This document shows, piece after piece, positions 1 to 8,024 of a stretch of DNA of 53,164 nucleotides. The stretch covers positions 1 to 53,164 of the forward strand of contig JAIFLV010000002.1 of the NCBI GenBank assembly GCA_020048895.1. The letters run 5' to 3'. Source of the DNA: Rhodoferax sp. (GTDB taxonomy: Bacteria > Pseudomonadota > Gammaproteobacteria > Burkholderiales > Burkholderiaceae_C). Every line of letters starts with the position of its first letter. Position 1 is the stretch's first letter. Both the position numbers and the translations under genes were made by a program. A model generated the notes under the pieces. That model was not told the DNA's origin. It searched no databases and saw only the letters and a list, made by a program, of their open reading frames with translations.

Positions 1-1383
1 TATCCACGGGTTCAATGGCAGCCACCTGGGTGGAGTTCAGAGACCCGATCTGACTGGTGCTCAGTGCACCCACCTGTGCGGAACTCAGCGCCACGATACC
101 GTCGGTGGTCAATGCGGCAATGGCGGCGGTGGAGAGTGCGCCGATCTGGGCGGTGCTCAGGGCGGCAATTTGCTCGGTCGACAGCGAAGCAACCTGCTTC
201 GAACTGAGCGACGCGATAGATGCTGTGGACAACGCAGCGAGTGCTGTGGAGCTCAGCAGACTCGGGTCTAGCACAGTTCCGCTGCCCAGTGCCGCAGTTT
301 GTGCAGTCGTCAATGCTGCAAGTTGGGTCGATGAAAGCACCGCAACCTGGCTGCTGTTGAGTGCCGCGATATCGCCGATATCCAAGGCTGCTATTTGCTC
401 AGGGCTCAATGCTGCTACTTGGGTAGTGTTTAGCGCACTGACTTGGCTTGCCTGCAGGGCCTTTACTTGCGCAGTGCTCATTGCGGCAAGATCGTCTGCA
501 TCCAGCGCACCAATTGCGGCTGCAGACAGAACGGCTATCTGAAATTCACTCAAGGCCGCAATTTGGTCTGAAGTCAGACTCGCAACCTGCTTGGAACTCA
601 AGGCTGCAATCGTAGTTGTGGAAAGACCAGCAACCGTAGCTGGACTCAATTTCCCCAAATCCAATGCACCACTTTCCGTGAGGGCTGTGACCTGTCCGGG
701 AGTCATCGCGGCGATCTGCGAAGAAGTAAGTGCGGCAACCTGATTACTGCTGAATGCCGAAATATCACTACTTTGGATGGCTGCAATCTGCTGGGTTGTA
801 AGTGATGCTACCTGGGCAGTACCGAGTGCTGCAAGCCTAAGCTTGCCGAACGCGATGATTGCGGCAATGTGCAATGCCACGAGGTCCACGGGTTCAATGG
901 CAGCCGCCTGGTCCGTGGTTAGAGATGCAATTTGTCCGGTGGTTAGTGCGGAGACTTGGTCTGAACTCAACGCAACGATCTCATCGGTGGTCAACGCAGC
1001 GATAGCGGCGGTGGAGAGTGCGCCGATCTGGGCGGTGCTCAGGGCGGCGATCTGCTCGGTCGATAGCGAAGCAACCTGCTTCGAACTGAGCGACGCGATG
1101 GTGGCAACAGGCAGGGCTGCGATTGCAGCTGGAGTGAGCTGGCTCAGGTCCAAAGCATTGGTGCTGTTGAGCGCGGCGATCTGTGCGGTGGTCAGCGCAG
1201 CAAACTGGGTCGAGGAAAGCGCGCCGACCTGGGTGCTGTTGAGCGCCAACACGTCCCGGGTCTCGATAGCTGCTACCTGTCGCGTGCTCAGCGCTGCAAT
1301 CTGGGCGGTGGTCATTGCGCCGACTGCTGTGCTGCTCAGTGCCACTACCGCGGCCGTGCCAAGCGCTGGAATATCCACGGGTT
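1..1383 (-). pseudogene. Shifted-frame continuation of octapeptide-repeat protein (runs off left edge)
   Basis: Read on the minus strand in the frame whose plus-strand triplets start at positions 2, 5, 8 and so on, this stretch has no stop codon from about 1380 to base 1. It encodes the same eight-residue repeat as the gene upstream (variants of A-L-S-T-x-Q-I-A). It has no start of its own that looks real. The frame joins the 1345-2814 gene only if 13 bases are restored at about 1384, where the otherwise identical copy at positions 2-38 carries 13 extra bases. I read it as the 3' part of one gene of more than 930 codons, separated by a frameshift or an assembly error in repeats. The C-terminus is outside the window and the function is unknown. 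Confidence 0.6.
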
Positions 1384-1615
1384 CTGGGTGGAGTTCAGAG
1401 ACCCGATCTGACTGGTGCTCAGTGCACCCACCTGTGCGGAACTCAGCGCAACGATCTCATCGGTGGTCAACGCTGCGATGGCCGCAGTGGAAAGTGCGCC
1501 GATCTGGGCGGTGCTCAGGGCGGCGATCTGCTCGGTCGACAGCGAAGCAACCTGCTTCGAACTGAGCGACGCGATGGTGGCCGTGGACAGACCGGCCAAT
1601 GCGGCGGGGCTCAGT
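1..1615. repeat. Three near-identical ~240-bp higher-order blocks in the repeat gene
   Basis: Besides the 24-bp octapeptide periodicity, a longer block recurs at about 1-240, 880-1120 and 1371-1610. Each copy encodes the same order of octapeptides (A-T/S-I-A-S-L-S-S, K-Q-V-A-S-L-S-T, E-Q-I-A-A-L-S-T, A-Q-I-G-A-L-S-T and so on) and is followed by or ends at the string E-P-V-D. The copies at 27-220 and 1385-1578 are almost base-identical. Such long identity points to recent duplication or gene conversion within the gene, and makes this area prone to recombination and misassembly. Confidence 0.75.
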
Positions 1616-2814
1616 TTCTCCACGGAGAAGGCGCTGGACTTGGACAGGGCAGCCATTTGGCCGGTAGTCAGTGCCGCGAACTGTTCCGAAGTCAATGCGG
1701 CAACTTGGTCACTGGTAAGTGCCGCAACATCGCCAGTCTCCATCGAGGCGATTTGGCGGGTGGACAGGGCCACCAACTGGCGTGTAGAGAGTGCCGCGAC
1801 GGCCGAACTGCTTAAAGCGGCAATAGCTGCTGTTCCCAGCGCCGCCAGATCGGAGGTTTCAATTGCCGCCACTTGACTCGACGTCAAAGCAGCGACGTGA
1901 GCGGTCTTGAGTGCGCCCATTTGAGCGGAGGACAAACTTGCAATTTGATCGGTAGTGAGCGCGGCAACGGCCGCGCTGTTGAGTGCGTTGACAGATTGGG
2001 TTCCCAGGGCCTGGATGTCCTCAGTTTCGATAGCCCGCGCCTGATCTGTAGACAATGCTGAAATCTGTGCCGTTGTGAGTGCTGCAATCTGATCAGATAG
2101 CAGAGCAGCGATCTTTTCCATGCCCAGTGCCGGTATTAGCGAAACTGGCATTGCAGAAACGGCATATGTTGTAAGTGCGGGAATCTGCCAAGTGGACAGA
2201 GCCGCTATTTGATGTGTCCGCATTGCACTCACATGCGCCGGTGTGAGCGATCGGATCTGAAGCGATGTCAGCGCAGCAATATTGCCTGTAGTAAGTGCGG
2301 CTATCTGACTGGTGCTTAGTGCGCTAATACCCTTGGTGCCCAGAGCTGCGACGTCCGCAGATTCCAAGGCACCCAGTTGCGATGATGTCAGAGACCGGAC
2401 TTGCAAGGTGCTCAAGGCAGCCACATGGACCGTGCGCAGTGCTGCAATATCTTGCGTCTCGAGAGCGGCGATTTGTGCGGTGGTCAAAACACTGATCAGG
2501 TCGGTAGTAAGCGCAGCTATCTGGTCGGTGCTGAGTGCGGCGATTTGAGCGGTCGTCATCGCCGCCAGTGCTGCTGTTGTCAGGCTACTGGAAGGGGAGT
2601 TTTGGTCGGTCGTGCCCGCAGGAGTTTGCCCCTCGGGTACGTAGGGGTCCACATGAACGTAAGGGGTCAGTGGTGGGGGGGTGTACGACGTTGGTGGCGG
2701 TGCAGACGAAGTCGACGTGGACCCACCATTCTTCGAATAGGCATACGCCGCAACTGCAGCAAGGGCTAAAAAGAATCCAAACACGGAGTGCTCTATTTCC
2801 TCGCGACGAGCCAC
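1345..2814 (-). CDS. Octapeptide-repeat surface/envelope protein, N-terminal part
   Basis: The predicted product has 489 residues. The N-terminus is short and charged (MARREEIEHS), followed by one hydrophobic stretch (about residues 11-26) that could be an uncleaved signal anchor. A Ser/Pro/Thr-rich linker follows (about 30-75), then uninterrupted tandem octapeptides of the type A-L-T-T-x-Q-I-A to the end. The last 12 residues (NPWIFQRLARPR) are not repeat-like and result from a frame change at about 1384. Repeats of this type occur in large, poorly characterised proteobacterial exported proteins; I cannot assign a function. The ATG has only a weak G-rich ribosome site. The gene lies downstream of the Anbu gene on the same strand, 241 bases away, so it may have its own promoter. 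Confidence 0.7.
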   Translation of the reverse strand: MARREEIEHSVFGFFLALAAVAAYAYSKNGGSTSTSSAPPPTSYTPPPLTPYVHVDPYVPEGQTPAGTTDQNSPSSSLTTAALAAMTTAQIAALSTDQIAALTTDLISVLTTAQIAALETQDIAALRTVHVAALSTLQVRSLTSSQLGALESADVAALGTKGISALSTSQIAALTTGNIAALTSLQIRSLTPAHVSAMRTHQIAALSTWQIPALTTYAVSAMPVSLIPALGMEKIAALLSDQIAALTTAQISALSTDQARAIETEDIQALGTQSVNALNSAAVAALTTDQIASLSSAQMGALKTAHVAALTSSQVAAIETSDLAALGTAAIAALSSSAVAALSTRQLVALSTRQIASMETGDVAALTSDQVAALTSEQFAALTTGQMAALSKSSAFSVEKLSPAALAGLSTATIASLSSKQVASLSTEQIAALSTAQIGALSTAAIAALTTDEIVALSSAQVGALSTSQIGSLNSTQNPWIFQRLARPR

Positions 2815-3055
2815 TCCACTCGCCCGCCCGCGAAGTGGATGCCGTCAAACCCGAATTTATCGTATCTGCTTTATATCAATGCGCAAAGGTACCCGCCAGA
2901 ATCAGTGCAAATTCAAGAAATAGACGCAAAAACGCCACTATTCGGCAAGTTTCATTATTTCACTCGGAGAGGTTGCGAATTGCAGCCTCGATCGAGGCTG
3001 CGGTGGCGACAACGTAGTCCGAAAGCGGGGAAACTATTGGCCTGGGAAAAGATGA
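2815..3055. other. Intergenic region with 20-bp palindrome
   Basis: No gene is seen. A perfect 20-bp palindrome (gcagcctcgatcgaggctgc) lies at 2982-3001. It could fold as a hairpin but has no T-tract on either strand, so it is not a classic terminator. Reading minus, TTGCGC and TACGAT spaced by 16 bases within about 2855-2890 could be a weak promoter for the repeat-protein gene. At 3046-3072 the bases GGAAAAG and CTTTTCC form an inverted repeat around the stop codon of the upstream gene. Confidence 0.35.
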
Positions 3056-3883
3056 TCAAATCAGCTTTTCCTCCGGAGTGCGTATCTTTTTCAGGGGCAG
3101 ACTGCGTTCAGATTCCACCAGCAACGGGATGTTGGTTCGTTCGCCGTGCCACATTGGGTCTTCGATACTGTCAAAAACCTCGCGCAGTTTTTGACCCCAA
3201 CTGCCGTGCAGCATCTTGAAGTAGGGGTTGTTTTCGTCAATGCAGACAATACGGTCGGTTTGGAACTGGTTCGCCTCATACACCACCAGATCCATTGGGA
3301 GCCCAACCGAAAGATTGGACTTGAGCGTGGAGTCCATCGACACCAGTGCGCATTTGGCCGCTTCGTCCAGTGGGGTGGTGGGTGTAATCACACGATCCAG
3401 TACCGGTTTGCCGTACTTTGACTCACCGACCTGGAAATACGGCGTCTCGGGTGTGGCCTCGATGAAATTACCTGCGGAATACACCTGGAACAGGCGCATG
3501 GCCTCACCCTGTATCTGCCCACCAAAAATCAGCGACACATTGAAATCTACGCCGGCTTGACTCAGCGCTGCACCGTCGCGCTCCTGTACCTTGCGGATGG
3601 CGGAGCCCAGCACGCGGGCGGCATCGAACATGCTCTTGGCGTTCCAGATCGTGATGCCCTCGTCCTCGGGGTGGTCCTTGAGCCGCTCAATCTGAAGGAT
3701 TTCACGCACCGACTGGGAAATACTCAGGTTACCAGCCGACAACAGCACCATGAAACGGTCGCCCGGCTTCTCGTAGACGATCATCTTGCGAAAGGTGCTG
3801 ATCTGATCAAGCCCCGCATTGGTGCGCGAATCGGACAAAAATACCAGACCGGCGTTGAGTTTGATGGCGACACAGTAGGTCAT
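3056..3883 (-). CDS. Anbu proteasome-like peptidase
   Basis: The product has 275 residues from the ATG at 3883; a longer TTG-initiated form is possible but would bury the N-terminal Thr. The protein starts M-T-Y-C-V-A, and Thr2 is the expected catalytic N-terminal nucleophile once Met is removed. The segment SDSRTNAGLDQISTFRKM (about 18-35) is the family hallmark. Anbu proteins are Ntn-hydrolase-fold relatives of HslV and the proteasome beta subunit that assemble into open rings; their substrates are unclear. In many bacteria the gene lies with an alpha-E protein, an ATP-grasp protein and a transglutaminase-like protein. None of these is next to it here. It lies 56 bases after mutS on the same strand and could be the last gene of that transcript. 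Confidence 0.88.
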   Translation of the reverse strand: MTYCVAIKLNAGLVFLSDSRTNAGLDQISTFRKMIVYEKPGDRFMVLLSAGNLSISQSVREILQIERLKDHPEDEGITIWNAKSMFDAARVLGSAIRKVQERDGAALSQAGVDFNVSLIFGGQIQGEAMRLFQVYSAGNFIEATPETPYFQVGESKYGKPVLDRVITPTTPLDEAAKCALVSMDSTLKSNLSVGLPMDLVVYEANQFQTDRIVCIDENNPYFKMLHGSWGQKLREVFDSIEDPMWHGERTNIPLLVESERSLPLKKIRTPEEKLI

Positions 3884-3939
3884 ATCGGAAGTGGTTGATG
3901 CGAAACCTAGAGTGTATCGGCCCCGCAATTGCCTCAGCC

Positions 3940-6618
3940 CTACGATTTGCTAGCCAGCGCCTTGAGTTGGTACAGCGCCTCGAGCGCTTCGCGCGGACTC
4001 AGCGAATCAGGGTTTATGGCCGCCAGCGCCGTGTCCAGTGCGTGAGCAGCTACAACTTCTGTAGCAGGAGGTGCGGCGAACAGGTCAACTTGGGCTTGAC
4101 TCTGGGTGGCGTGCAACTCCAAAGCGTCGAGCACATGGCGCGCTCGGCTGAGCACCGCGGAAGGCATGCCCGCAAGGCGTGCCACTTGAACGCCATAGCT
4201 CTTGCTGGCTGGGCCACTCTGGATCTCGTGCAGGAACACGATGTCTCGCCCCGACTCGGTGGCGCTGACGTGCACGTTCTGCGCCGCATGGTGGGTGGCT
4301 GGGAACTCAGTCAGCTCAAAATAGTGCGTGGCAAACAGCGTGAAGGCCTGCGTCTTGTCGTGCAACTGGGTAGCAATGCTGGATGCCAGGGCCAGACCGT
4401 CAAAGGTGGAAGTTCCCCGGCCAATTTCGTCCATCAATACCAGTGACTGCGGCGTGGCGCTGTGCAGAATTTGCGCCGCTTCGGTCATCTCCAGCATGAA
4501 AGTGGATTGAGCATTCGCCAAATCATCCGCCGCTCCTATGCGTGTATGGATGGCATCGATCGGCCCCAGTCGGCAGCCCTGCGCCGGCACATAGCTGCCG
4601 ATGCTGGCTAGCAACACGATCAAGGCCACCTGGCGCATGTAGGTGGACTTGCCACCCATATTCGGGCCGGTGATGATCTGCATGCGCTGTTTGCTGCCCA
4701 GTCGTGTGTCGTTTGCAATAAAGTTGCCGCTGGAGACCTCCGCCAGGCGGGCTTGCACCACCGGATGGCGCCCCTGCGTGATATCGATGCAGGGCTCCAG
4801 CACGAACTGCGGCGCGCACCAGTCCAGCGTCAACGAACGCTCGGCCAATGCGCACAACGCGTCCAGTGCTGCCAGTGCCCGTGCAAGACGGGTCAGCGAC
4901 GGCACAAACGGTTGCAGGCGGTCGAGCACCTGCTCAAACAGCCATTTTTCCCGGGCCAGTCCGCGTTCCTGTGCGCTCAGGGCTTTGTCTTCAAATGCCT
5001 TGAGCTCAGGCGTGATGAAGCGCTCGGCATTTTTCAGTGTCTGGCGACGCCGGTAGTCGTCGGGCACCTTGTCTACTTGCCCCTGCGTGACCTCAATGTA
5101 AAAGCCGTGCACGCGGTTGAACTGCACCCGCAAATTGGCAATGCCGGTGCGCGCCTTCTCTCGCGTTTCCAGATCCACCAGGAAAGCGTCGCAATTGGTC
5201 TGGATGGCGCGTAGTTCGTCCAGCTCGGCATCGAAACCAGGAGCGATTACGCCACCGTCTCGCACCAGGGCGGCGGGCTCTGGATCAATTGCTTGCAGCA
5301 ATAGCGCGGTGCAGTCAGGCGGGGACAGAAGGTCGTTCGCAATCTGTCCAAGCAAACCGTCCAGAGGGTGGATCGGCTGGGAATTCTGCGCAGGTAAAGG
5401 AGGTGCCCGCAAAGCGGGCGGGGGACACGGAGCAGAATTTTCAGCCGATTCATCCTCTAGCGCCCGTAGATGCTGCGTGAGCAGCTCTGTTTTTTGTAGC
5501 GTTTGAAGCAGCGCCACCAGTTCCCGCGGCCGCACCTGGCGCAGCGAAGTGCGCGCCGTGATACGTTCCACATCCGCACAGCCCTTGAGTTGGCTGCGCA
5601 GGGTCTGCCACAGGCCGCTGCGCAGCGCTGCGATCGCATACAGGCGCTCTTGAGCGGCGGAGCGATCCCGCGCGGGGGTGAGCAGCCAACTCTTGAGCTG
5701 ACGGCTGCCCATGCCGGTCATGCAGGTATCGAGCAGTGAAAAGAGGGTGGGGGAGTCCTCGCCACGCAAGGTCTGCACCAGTTCCAGGTTGCGCCGGGTG
5801 GTGGCAGGCAGGTCGATCAGTTCATTGTCACGTTGTACCTGGATGCCACTGATGTGAGTCAGTGTGCGGCCTTGGGTGTGCTCGGCATAGCCCAGCAGGG
5901 CGGAACTGGCTGCATGAGCCAGACCCAACTCCTGCGCGTTCCAACTGGCCATGCTAGCCACGCCCAGCACATCGCAGAGTTTTCTGGCGCCCAGTGCCGT
6001 GTCAAATTGCCACTCCGGTCGGGCGGTCAGGTAAACCGTGCTGCCCATGCGCAGACGCTTGAGCCGCTCCTCGAACCCTTGCGTCACACCCACGCTGTAG
6101 GCCAGTTCGCTCGGGCCAACCCGCGCCACCCAGTCGGCAACTTCGTCGGGTGCACATTCCGCCAGATGCACGATGCCCTGCATCACGCTCAGCCAGGCCA
6201 GTCCGCACCGATTGCGCGGCCCCTGATGCACCGCCATCAAAATCGACTCGGTCTTTTCATTCATCAGTTCGGAATCGGTCAACGTGCCTGGGGTGACCAC
6301 CCGTACCACCTTGCGCTCGACCGGCCCTTTGCTGGCGCCGACTTCGCCCACCTGCTCGCAAATGGCGACCGACTCTCCATGGCGAATCAGCTTGGCAAGG
6401 TAGCCCTCCATGGCGTGAAACGGCACACCCGCCATCGCAATCGGCTGCCCGGCCGACTGACCGCGGGTGGTGAGCGTGATGTCCAATATGGCTGCTGCCT
6501 TCTCGGCATCGGCATAGAACATCTCGTAGAAATCGCCCATTCTGTAAAAAAGCAGTGTTTCCGGATGCGCGCTTTTGAGAGCGAGGTACTGCTGCATCAT
6601 TGGCGTGTGTTCGGACAT
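3940..6618 (-). CDS. mutS: DNA mismatch repair protein MutS
   Basis: The product has 892 residues and is the mismatch-recognition ATPase. The mismatch-binding F-x-E motif is in GDFYEMF near residue 33. The Walker A motif is GPNMGGKST and Walker B is [13 protein letters not shown], both in the C-terminal ATPase domain. The start is taken at ATG 6618 ([11 protein letters not shown]), 2 bases after the sdaA stop, with GGAG eight bases upstream; an in-frame GTG three codons earlier would overlap sdaA. The protein is about 40 residues longer than the E. coli enzyme. The excess matches a Pro/Ala-rich segment ([15 protein letters not shown]) in the middle of the protein, encoded by two adjacent repeat elements (5372-5449 and 5453-5501). 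A third repeat-like copy lies near the C-terminus. Confidence 0.97.
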   Translation of the reverse strand: MSEHTPMMQQYLALKSAHPETLLFYRMGDFYEMFYADAEKAAAILDITLTTRGQSAGQPIAMAGVPFHAMEGYLAKLIRHGESVAICEQVGEVGASKGPVERKVVRVVTPGTLTDSELMNEKTESILMAVHQGPRNRCGLAWLSVMQGIVHLAECAPDEVADWVARVGPSELAYSVGVTQGFEERLKRLRMGSTVYLTARPEWQFDTALGARKLCDVLGVASMASWNAQELGLAHAASSALLGYAEHTQGRTLTHISGIQVQRDNELIDLPATTRRNLELVQTLRGEDSPTLFSLLDTCMTGMGSRQLKSWLLTPARDRSAAQERLYAIAALRSGLWQTLRSQLKGCADVERITARTSLRQVRPRELVALLQTLQKTELLTQHLRALEDESAENSAPCPPPALRAPPLPAQNSQPIHPLDGLLGQIANDLLSPPDCTALLLQAIDPEPAALVRDGGVIAPGFDAELDELRAIQTNCDAFLVDLETREKARTGIANLRVQFNRVHGFYIEVTQGQVDKVPDDYRRRQTLKNAERFITPELKAFEDKALSAQERGLAREKWLFEQVLDRLQPFVPSLTRLARALAALDALCALAERSLTLDWCAPQFVLEPCIDITQGRHPVVQARLAEVSSGNFIANDTRLGSKQRMQIITGPNMGGKSTYMRQVALIVLLASIGSYVPAQGCRLGPIDAIHTRIGAADDLANAQSTFMLEMTEAAQILHSATPQSLVLMDEIGRGTSTFDGLALASSIATQLHDKTQAFTLFATHYFELTEFPATHHAAQNVHVSATESGRDIVFLHEIQSGPASKSYGVQVARLAGMPSAVLSRARHVLDALELHATQSQAQVDLFAAPPATEVVAAHALDTALAAINPDSLSPREALEALYQLKALASKS
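4021..4066. repeat. Interspersed ~48-bp repeat, copy 1 (in mutS)
   Basis: The plus strand shows the family core: AGCGCC near 4025, then GCGTGAGCAGCTAC and, after a short A/T-rich loop, GTAGC. The final AGCTAC and GTAGC can pair. It lies within the C-terminal coding part of mutS without breaking the frame. It is one of the weaker family members. Confidence 0.45.
5372..5449. repeat. 78-bp palindromic element inserted in mutS
   Basis: Outer arms ATCGGCTG (5372-5379) and CAGCCGAT (5442-5449) pair perfectly. Two unpaired bases follow on each side, then AATTCTGC (5382-5389) pairs with GCAGAATT (5432-5439). A central hairpin GCCCGC-aaa-GCGGGC occupies 5405-5419. The element is read through in frame and encodes the Pro/Ala-rich segment of MutS that other MutS proteins lack. 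Nested symmetry with in-frame read-through resembles the palindromic elements known inside Rickettsia genes; that comparison is inference. Confidence 0.75.
5453..5501. repeat. Interspersed ~48-bp repeat, copy 2 (in mutS)
   Basis: The plus strand reads CCTCTAGCGCCCG, seven variable bases, TGCGTGAGCAGCT, a T-rich loop and TTGTAGCG. It follows the 78-bp palindrome with only three bases between, so the two together make about 130 bp of extra sequence in mutS. The match to copy 6 (38693-38740) is strong across the shared core. Confidence 0.6.
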
Positions 6619-6620
6619 GC

Positions 6621-8009
6621 CTAGCACTCCACAATATTCACAGCAAGCCCGCCGCGCGCGGTTTCCTTGTATTTGGTCTTCATATCGGCCCCGGTTTCGC
6701 GCATGGTCTTGATGACTTTGTCCAGGCTCACAAAATGGGAGCCGTCGCCCCGCAATGCCATGCGCGCTGCGTTAATGGCTTTGACAGCTGCGATGGCGTT
6801 GCGCTCTATGCATGGAATCTGAACCAGACCACCGACGGGGTCGCAGGTCAGGCCCAGGTGGTGCTCCATGCCAATCTCAGCGGCGTTTTCTACCTGTTCG
6901 GGAGTGCCACCCATTACTGCGCAAAGGGCGCCGGCGGCCATGGAGCAGGCCACCCCCACCTCGCCCTGGCAACCGACTTCAGCCCCGCTAATGGAGGCGT
7001 TTTCCTTGTAGAGAATGCCTATGGCCGCAGCCGTCAGCAGGAAGTCCATCACGCCGGCGTCGTTGGAACCGTATACAAAGCGGCTGTAGTAGTGCAGAAC
7101 CGCCGGCACAATACCGGCTGCGCCATTGGTGGGAGCAGTCACCACCCGGCCACCGGCAGCGTTTTCCTCGTTGACTGCAAGTGCATAGAGATTGACCCAG
7201 TCCATTACCTGCAACGGGTCACGCAGCGCGGCCTCAGGATTGGAAGTGAGTGCCTGGTGCAGCGCTTTGGCACGCCTCTTTACCTTGAAGGGGCCTGGCA
7301 AAACTCCCTCAGCCAGGCAACCTCGGCGCACGCACTCCTGCATGACTTGCCAGATGCGCATCAGACCAGAGTCGATGTCTTCGTTTAAGCGCCAGTGTTG
7401 CTCGTTGCGGCGCATGATCTGCGCAATGCTCATGCCCTCCTGATTGGCAATATGCAACAACTGGTCGCCGCTGGTAAACGCCATCGGCAATACCGTGGCG
7501 TCAGGTGCAATCACCTTTTGACGCGTGCCATCGGCTGCCACTTCGTCACTGACAATAAAGCCCCCACCGACTGAGTAATACACCCGGCTTGCCAACTCGT
7601 TCCCTTGCGCGTCGTATGCAGCAAAGCGCATGCCGTTGGCATGAAAGGGCAGGGGGGCCGTCATGAAGTTCAGGTCACTGCGCTCATCAAATGCAATGCG
7701 GCGTTTTCCCAGCAGATACAGGCATTTCTCTGAGCGAATCCGTCCCAGTGATGCATCGATCAGTTCCACATCAACGGTGTCGGGCTCTTGCCCACACAAT
7801 CCCAGCAGCACGGCAGTGTCACTGGCATGCCCCTTGCCGGTGGCACCCAGCGAGCCATGCAACCAGCAACACACGCGCACAACCTGCTCCAACGCATGCG
7901 CATGCTCCAGCCGCAGAGCAAATTGGCGTGCCGCCCGCATAGGCCCCACCGTGTGCGAACTGCTCGGACCGATGCCTATCTTGAAGAGATCAAAAACCGA
8001 GACGGCCAT
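6621..8009 (-). CDS. sdaA: L-serine dehydratase (ammonia-lyase), single chain
   Basis: The product has 462 residues and converts L-serine to pyruvate and ammonia using an oxygen-sensitive [4Fe-4S] cluster. The N-terminal beta domain contains [16 protein letters not shown] (about 12-27), typical of the family. The C-terminal alpha domain carries the cluster cysteines in [13 protein letters not shown] and [13 protein letters not shown]. Alpha and beta domains are fused, as in E. coli SdaA/SdaB. It starts 15 bases after gcvP and ends 2 bases before mutS. Glycine cleavage supplies methylene-THF, from which serine can be made, so placing a serine deaminase behind gcvTHP makes a glycine-to-pyruvate route under one glycine-sensing switch. 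Confidence 0.96.
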   Translation of the reverse strand: MAVSVFDLFKIGIGPSSSHTVGPMRAARQFALRLEHAHALEQVVRVCCWLHGSLGATGKGHASDTAVLLGLCGQEPDTVDVELIDASLGRIRSEKCLYLLGKRRIAFDERSDLNFMTAPLPFHANGMRFAAYDAQGNELASRVYYSVGGGFIVSDEVAADGTRQKVIAPDATVLPMAFTSGDQLLHIANQEGMSIAQIMRRNEQHWRLNEDIDSGLMRIWQVMQECVRRGCLAEGVLPGPFKVKRRAKALHQALTSNPEAALRDPLQVMDWVNLYALAVNEENAAGGRVVTAPTNGAAGIVPAVLHYYSRFVYGSNDAGVMDFLLTAAAIGILYKENASISGAEVGCQGEVGVACSMAAGALCAVMGGTPEQVENAAEIGMEHHLGLTCDPVGGLVQIPCIERNAIAAVKAINAARMALRGDGSHFVSLDKVIKTMRETGADMKTKYKETARGGLAVNIVEC

Positions 8010-8024
8010 GCGTCAGCCGCCGCC

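Noticed and set aside
57-2548. Several plus-strand open frames rich in Ala/Val/Ser over the repeat region
   Set aside because: They are antisense to the octapeptide repeats and stay open only because of the 24-bp periodicity and base composition; no ribosome sites or recognisable domains.
1-2600. CRISPR-like tandem array
   Set aside because: The repeat period is 24 bp with no unique spacers, and it translates into regular octapeptides; no cas genes are present.
2982-3001. 20-bp perfect palindrome as a terminator
   Set aside because: No T-tract follows on either strand; kept only as an unexplained hairpin in the intergenic description.
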